From the NCBI GenBank assembly GCA_929200175.1, contig CAKMYR010000038.1, positions 1-10,548 of the forward strand: a DNA stretch of 10,548 bases, read 5' to 3'. Shown one piece after another: positions 7,881-10,548 of the stretch. Made by a program: the position numbers and the translations under genes. A model generated the notes under the pieces. It was not told the origin of the DNA and made no database searches. It saw only the letters and a list, made by a program, of their open reading frames with translations. This DNA comes from an uncultured Gammaproteobacteria bacterium. GTDB lineage: Bacteria; Pseudomonadota; Gammaproteobacteria; PS1; Pseudothioglobaceae. Position 1 is the stretch's first letter; every line of letters begins with the position of its first letter.

Positions 7881-7966
7881 AGATTTTAATTGTTTACCTA
7901 AATAAATATTGTTGTTTTTAATAAATACAGATTAGATTTAAAAATTAAGGCTACTACAGTTTATAC

Positions 7967-7994
7967 CTATGCCTATTTCTAAAATAGGCTATAG
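7967..7994. other. Stem-loop just after the right-hand gene
   Basis: GCCTATTT (7971-7978) pairs exactly with AAATAGGC (7982-7989) around a 3-base loop. After a one-base bulge, CTAT (7967-7970) pairs with ATAG (7991-7994). It begins about 12 bases after the stop codon. No T-tract follows on either strand, so it is more likely a 3'-end RNA stabiliser or part of a longer terminator than a classical Rho-independent one. Confidence 0.4.
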
Positions 7995-8006
7995 TAACAA
8001 AAACAC

Positions 8007-10548
8007 TCAAAGCTCTTGTTCTAATAAATGTAATTTATCTTCATAGTTATTTTCTTCATCAACTGTAATTGCTTTTTCTGTTGTTATATTTTCTTGACTA
8101 TTTTGATTATCCTCGTGTGTCGATTTAAATAAATCATTTAAAGCATACTCTCTAATATGTTTAAATATAAAAGGGTACACCGTGGTTTGTTTGTTCCTAA
8201 TAGAAAAAGAAAGAAATAATTTATCTAAATTTTCAGGTAGTTCATCCATATTAGTTATCATTTGATATAAAATACAAAAATTAGATTGTTTGCCATATTT
8301 CGCTCCATGAACCATTCCAGCAGCATAAATTTTATTTTTATAAGAAAAAGGAAAGCCATATTGATGTGCGAAATATTCAGGGTGTTTCTTAGATTTTGCT
8401 TTATCTCTATAACGATTTTTTAAATCGATTTCAATTGTATCTAAGAGTTTTTGTTTGATGCTTTTACTGACTTTATTCTTTTTTAAAAATGATAATAGTT
8501 CGTCATAAGTAACGTCACTATTACTATAATACTTATCATGAAGATTTTTAACTATAGTAATTAGTTCAGCAGGAAGATCATCACGTAAAATTAATTCTGC
8601 TAAATATTTAATACTTATAGGCTGTGAACGATTCTTTTTTAATATATTAATTTCATCTTCATGTAGTTGAAAATCTGGCAATAAAAATCTACTAGTTTGT
8701 GCAAATATTACATATGCAGAAGTTTCAGGGAAAAATAACACAGGGTTACGATAAGTAGTATATTCATCTTCTGTATTAATTTTTTTAGTTTGCTTTTTTC
8801 TACCGACTAAAAGATCTGCATTTGATCCCATAGCATTTTTAATTTTTTGTTTATCTTTTTTAGATAAAATAGAATAAATCGGTACTCCTCCGACTATTTT
8901 TGCAATATAATAAGCAAACTTAGCATTTTTCTCTTGTTGTTCTAGTTTTTCTGCGATATCTTCAGTTTCCTCATCATCTTCATTATCATCCACGGTGCCA
9001 TCGATACGAACAGGAAGAATAAACCAAGCATTGTTATAAAGTTTTGGGCGATTCATTTCAGGAAAAAAACCGTATTTATACTCAAGTTTATAGATAATAT
9101 TAGCTAATAAGTTTTGAAATATACTTTTAGTTTTATAAATATCTTCTAAATTATTATCAGTTATTGCTTGAATAATTTTATTTGGATTTTCATTTTTATA
9201 TATTTTATAAGCATCTGGTTCTGTATCATAATCTTCTGGATTATTAACTACTAAAATAGTAACTTCGGGTTTATTTATTGTAGTTGATTGCTTTTCTGTT
9301 AGAATAGTTAAGCCAGTTGCTTGGCGTTTTTTTTCTATAATTTCAATTTTAGACTTTAATTCAGCTATAGCTTTAGTGTCTTCTGGTTTTAAATCTTCTA
9401 TATCTTTGTTATATTTATTATGCTTGTCGCTTAATTTGTCAAGAGTTTGGCTTATTAACCTATTTATATTTATTTCTTCACTTCGCTTACTTGCTAATCT
9501 TCTATCTATAACACGAAAATTGCATCCTTTTAAAATATTTTTAATATCTTTATATTCTCTTTCCATATCAGTACCAAGTTTATTTTGATGATATGATTTT
9601 TCAAAATTATATTGTTTAAATTTTATTTTTATATGCCCTTGATAAGCTTGATCTAGATATTTTAATATTAACTTTATTCCACCAGCACGAGTTTTATCTA
9701 GATCATCTCTTTCTGTGTTATGATGATCTGTAATAGAAGCTGCAATTCTATTTTTTTTATTACCAAGAACACATTTAATAAACTTACCCGAATTTAATTC
9801 ACCTTTTTCTGATTTATCTTCACCTTTAGCTGTAATTCTAGCAGGAACAGCAAAATCTCCGTTTAATTCAAATTCTGTTTTATCTATAAATCTTGCTTTT
9901 TTTATGATTTCTTTTTCCTTGAGCATTTCAATATATTTTATACTTGTAAATGTTACTGTAGTTACTTTAATAATATCAGCTAATTCTTCATGTAATATTT
10001 CTTCAGTATAAGGGTTATTAGTTCCTAGCTTCCAATCTTTAGTATATTCAATATGTAATGCTTTTAAAATTTCTTTCGGAATATCTTTAGAATATTCGGT
10101 ATAAAATGATGCTCCACTAGCTATAATATAAACATTCCCTGCATGTGCAATAATTCTATGATTAGGATCCATCGTTATAATTTTAATAGTTGCTTTAAGA
10201 AGCAAAGTTTTTAATATCCATTCTAGTAAACTATCTGGTAAGTTTGTTTCTAGGGTAGGATACTTATATACTAATAATTGTTTATCTTGAATTATTGTAG
10301 TTATATCATCTAGTTTATGGGACATCCAGTATATATTTTCTTTATATTTACGATAACTTAGTACTTTTTTAGAAGCATTAAGCTTATTAAATATTTGTAT
10401 AAAAATTTTTTCTGTACTCTCTTCTGATTTTTTATCATCAGTTGAATTATGTGTTATTTTACAAAAACAAAATTTATCATGTATATAATCTCTATCTATT
10501 TCAAAGCTTAAAATTTCATTAGTATATATATCAACTTTATCGGGTTCT
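8007..10548 (-). CDS. Large protein, 5'-partial, possible pPIWI_RE-type Argonaute relative (at least 846 aa visible)
   Basis: The frame runs from the right edge to a TGA at 8007-8009 with no stop. The ATG at 10325 has no Shine-Dalgarno site, and 74 open in-frame codons precede it to the edge, so it is probably internal and the true start lies outside. Residues here are numbered from that Met. Tentative family clues, matched from memory: residues 371-388 (D371, K374, K377, then KIIQAI) recall the DPK..R...TQFI stretch of pPIWI_RE proteins. A leucine-rich helix follows (405-416), then WFILPVRIDG (434-443). A C-terminal VYPFIFKHIREYAL (716-729) recalls their PLHLA..EEY end. Between lie a Lys/Glu helix (305-335) and an acidic stretch (444-466) that could be an insert. 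The last about 40 residues are polar and probably disordered. No signal peptide or membrane segment is seen. If the call is right, the protein binds a guide or an R-loop-like nucleic acid in a defence setting; its usual helicase and nuclease partners are not in view. The DNA is visibly more AT-rich than the operon at left. The CDS is certain, the family weak to moderate. Confidence 0.85.
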   Translation of the reverse strand, partial: EPDKVDIYTNEILSFEIDRDYIHDKFCFCKITHNSTDDKKSEESTEKIFIQIFNKLNASKKVLSYRKYKENIYWMSHKLDDITTIIQDKQLLVYKYPTLETNLPDSLLEWILKTLLLKATIKIITMDPNHRIIAHAGNVYIIASGASFYTEYSKDIPKEILKALHIEYTKDWKLGTNNPYTEEILHEELADIIKVTTVTFTSIKYIEMLKEKEIIKKARFIDKTEFELNGDFAVPARITAKGEDKSEKGELNSGKFIKCVLGNKKNRIAASITDHHNTERDDLDKTRAGGIKLILKYLDQAYQGHIKIKFKQYNFEKSYHQNKLGTDMEREYKDIKNILKGCNFRVIDRRLASKRSEEININRLISQTLDKLSDKHNKYNKDIEDLKPEDTKAIAELKSKIEIIEKKRQATGLTILTEKQSTTINKPEVTILVVNNPEDYDTEPDAYKIYKNENPNKIIQAITDNNLEDIYKTKSIFQNLLANIIYKLEYKYGFFPEMNRPKLYNNAWFILPVRIDGTVDDNEDDEETEDIAEKLEQQEKNAKFAYYIAKIVGGVPIYSILSKKDKQKIKNAMGSNADLLVGRKKQTKKINTEDEYTTYRNPVLFFPETSAYVIFAQTSRFLLPDFQLHEDEINILKKNRSQPISIKYLAELILRDDLPAELITIVKNLHDKYYSNSDVTYDELLSFLKKNKVSKSIKQKLLDTIEIDLKNRYRDKAKSKKHPEYFAHQYGFPFSYKNKIYAAGMVHGAKYGKQSNFCILYQMITNMDELPENLDKLFLSFSIRNKQTTVYPFIFKHIREYALNDLFKSTHEDNQNSQENITTEKAITVDEENNYEDKLHLLEQEL

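Larger units (their letters stand above)
7399..8006. other. Gene-free intergenic region between the two blocks (608 bp)
   Basis: This very AT-rich gap has no open frame I would call a gene on either strand; the longest ATG frame I checked, at 7681 on the plus strand, gives only about 22 codons with no clear ribosome site. It contains the end-of-transcript hairpins of the right-hand gene, then two minus-strand promoter candidates, a perfect palindrome and the helicase ribosome site, each listed separately. The length and the promoters indicate that the operon is transcribed independently of the right-hand gene. Confidence 0.8.

Noticed and set aside
9376..9588. Plus-strand frame of 70 codons with a membrane-like product
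   Set aside because: Antisense shadow of the Lys/Glu-rich helical part of the right-hand gene.
9710..9730. DHH triplet in the right-hand protein (residues 200-202) as a sign of a DHH phosphoesterase
   Set aside because: The other DHH-family motifs (an N-terminal DxD-type motif and a downstream GGG-type DHHA1 motif) are not seen, so the triplet alone means nothing.

Overview
The window is AT-rich throughout and every gene I can support lies on the minus strand. Reading from right to left there are two blocks. The right block (8007 to the right edge) is one very AT-rich gene whose start lies beyond the window. The left block (7398 down to 258) is a tightly packed three-gene operon. No rRNA, tRNA, CRISPR array, transposase or integrase was seen. 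Shine-Dalgarno sites and sigma70-like promoter boxes fit a bacterium. An AT-rich gammaproteobacterium is my guess, but nothing in the window fixes the taxon.

Left block: the first gene (1125 aa) is an SF1 Upf1/Dna2-like helicase with a complete motif set, a long N-terminal region of unknown function and a roughly 280-residue insert between motifs III and IV. The second (519 aa) starts inside the helicase's last codons. It has a winged-helix-like N-terminal part and, near its C-terminus, a patch resembling the phospholipase D (PLD) fold with an HDR in place of HxK. The third (738 aa) starts in an ATGA overlap. Its N-terminus looks like a PLD-fold domain that has lost HxK, followed by a mixed middle region and a long coiled coil. 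The overlaps imply coupled translation and a shared job. A helicase with two PLD-like partners resembles the logic of nucleic-acid-targeting defence systems, but I do not recognise the exact three-gene set as a named one. It is the best candidate here for an undescribed system.

Between the blocks are 608 bases with no gene. They hold a terminator-like hairpin for the right-hand gene, two good minus-strand promoter candidates for the operon, and a perfect 16-bp palindrome between the nearer promoter and the helicase start, where a repressor could bind.

Right block: the visible part is at least 846 residues, because the frame stays open past the ATG at 10325 to the window edge. Several short stretches recall the pPIWI_RE branch of prokaryotic Argonaute relatives. 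That is a recollection-based, moderate-to-low confidence call. If correct, the window is part of a defence island containing two nucleic-acid-interference systems of different base composition.
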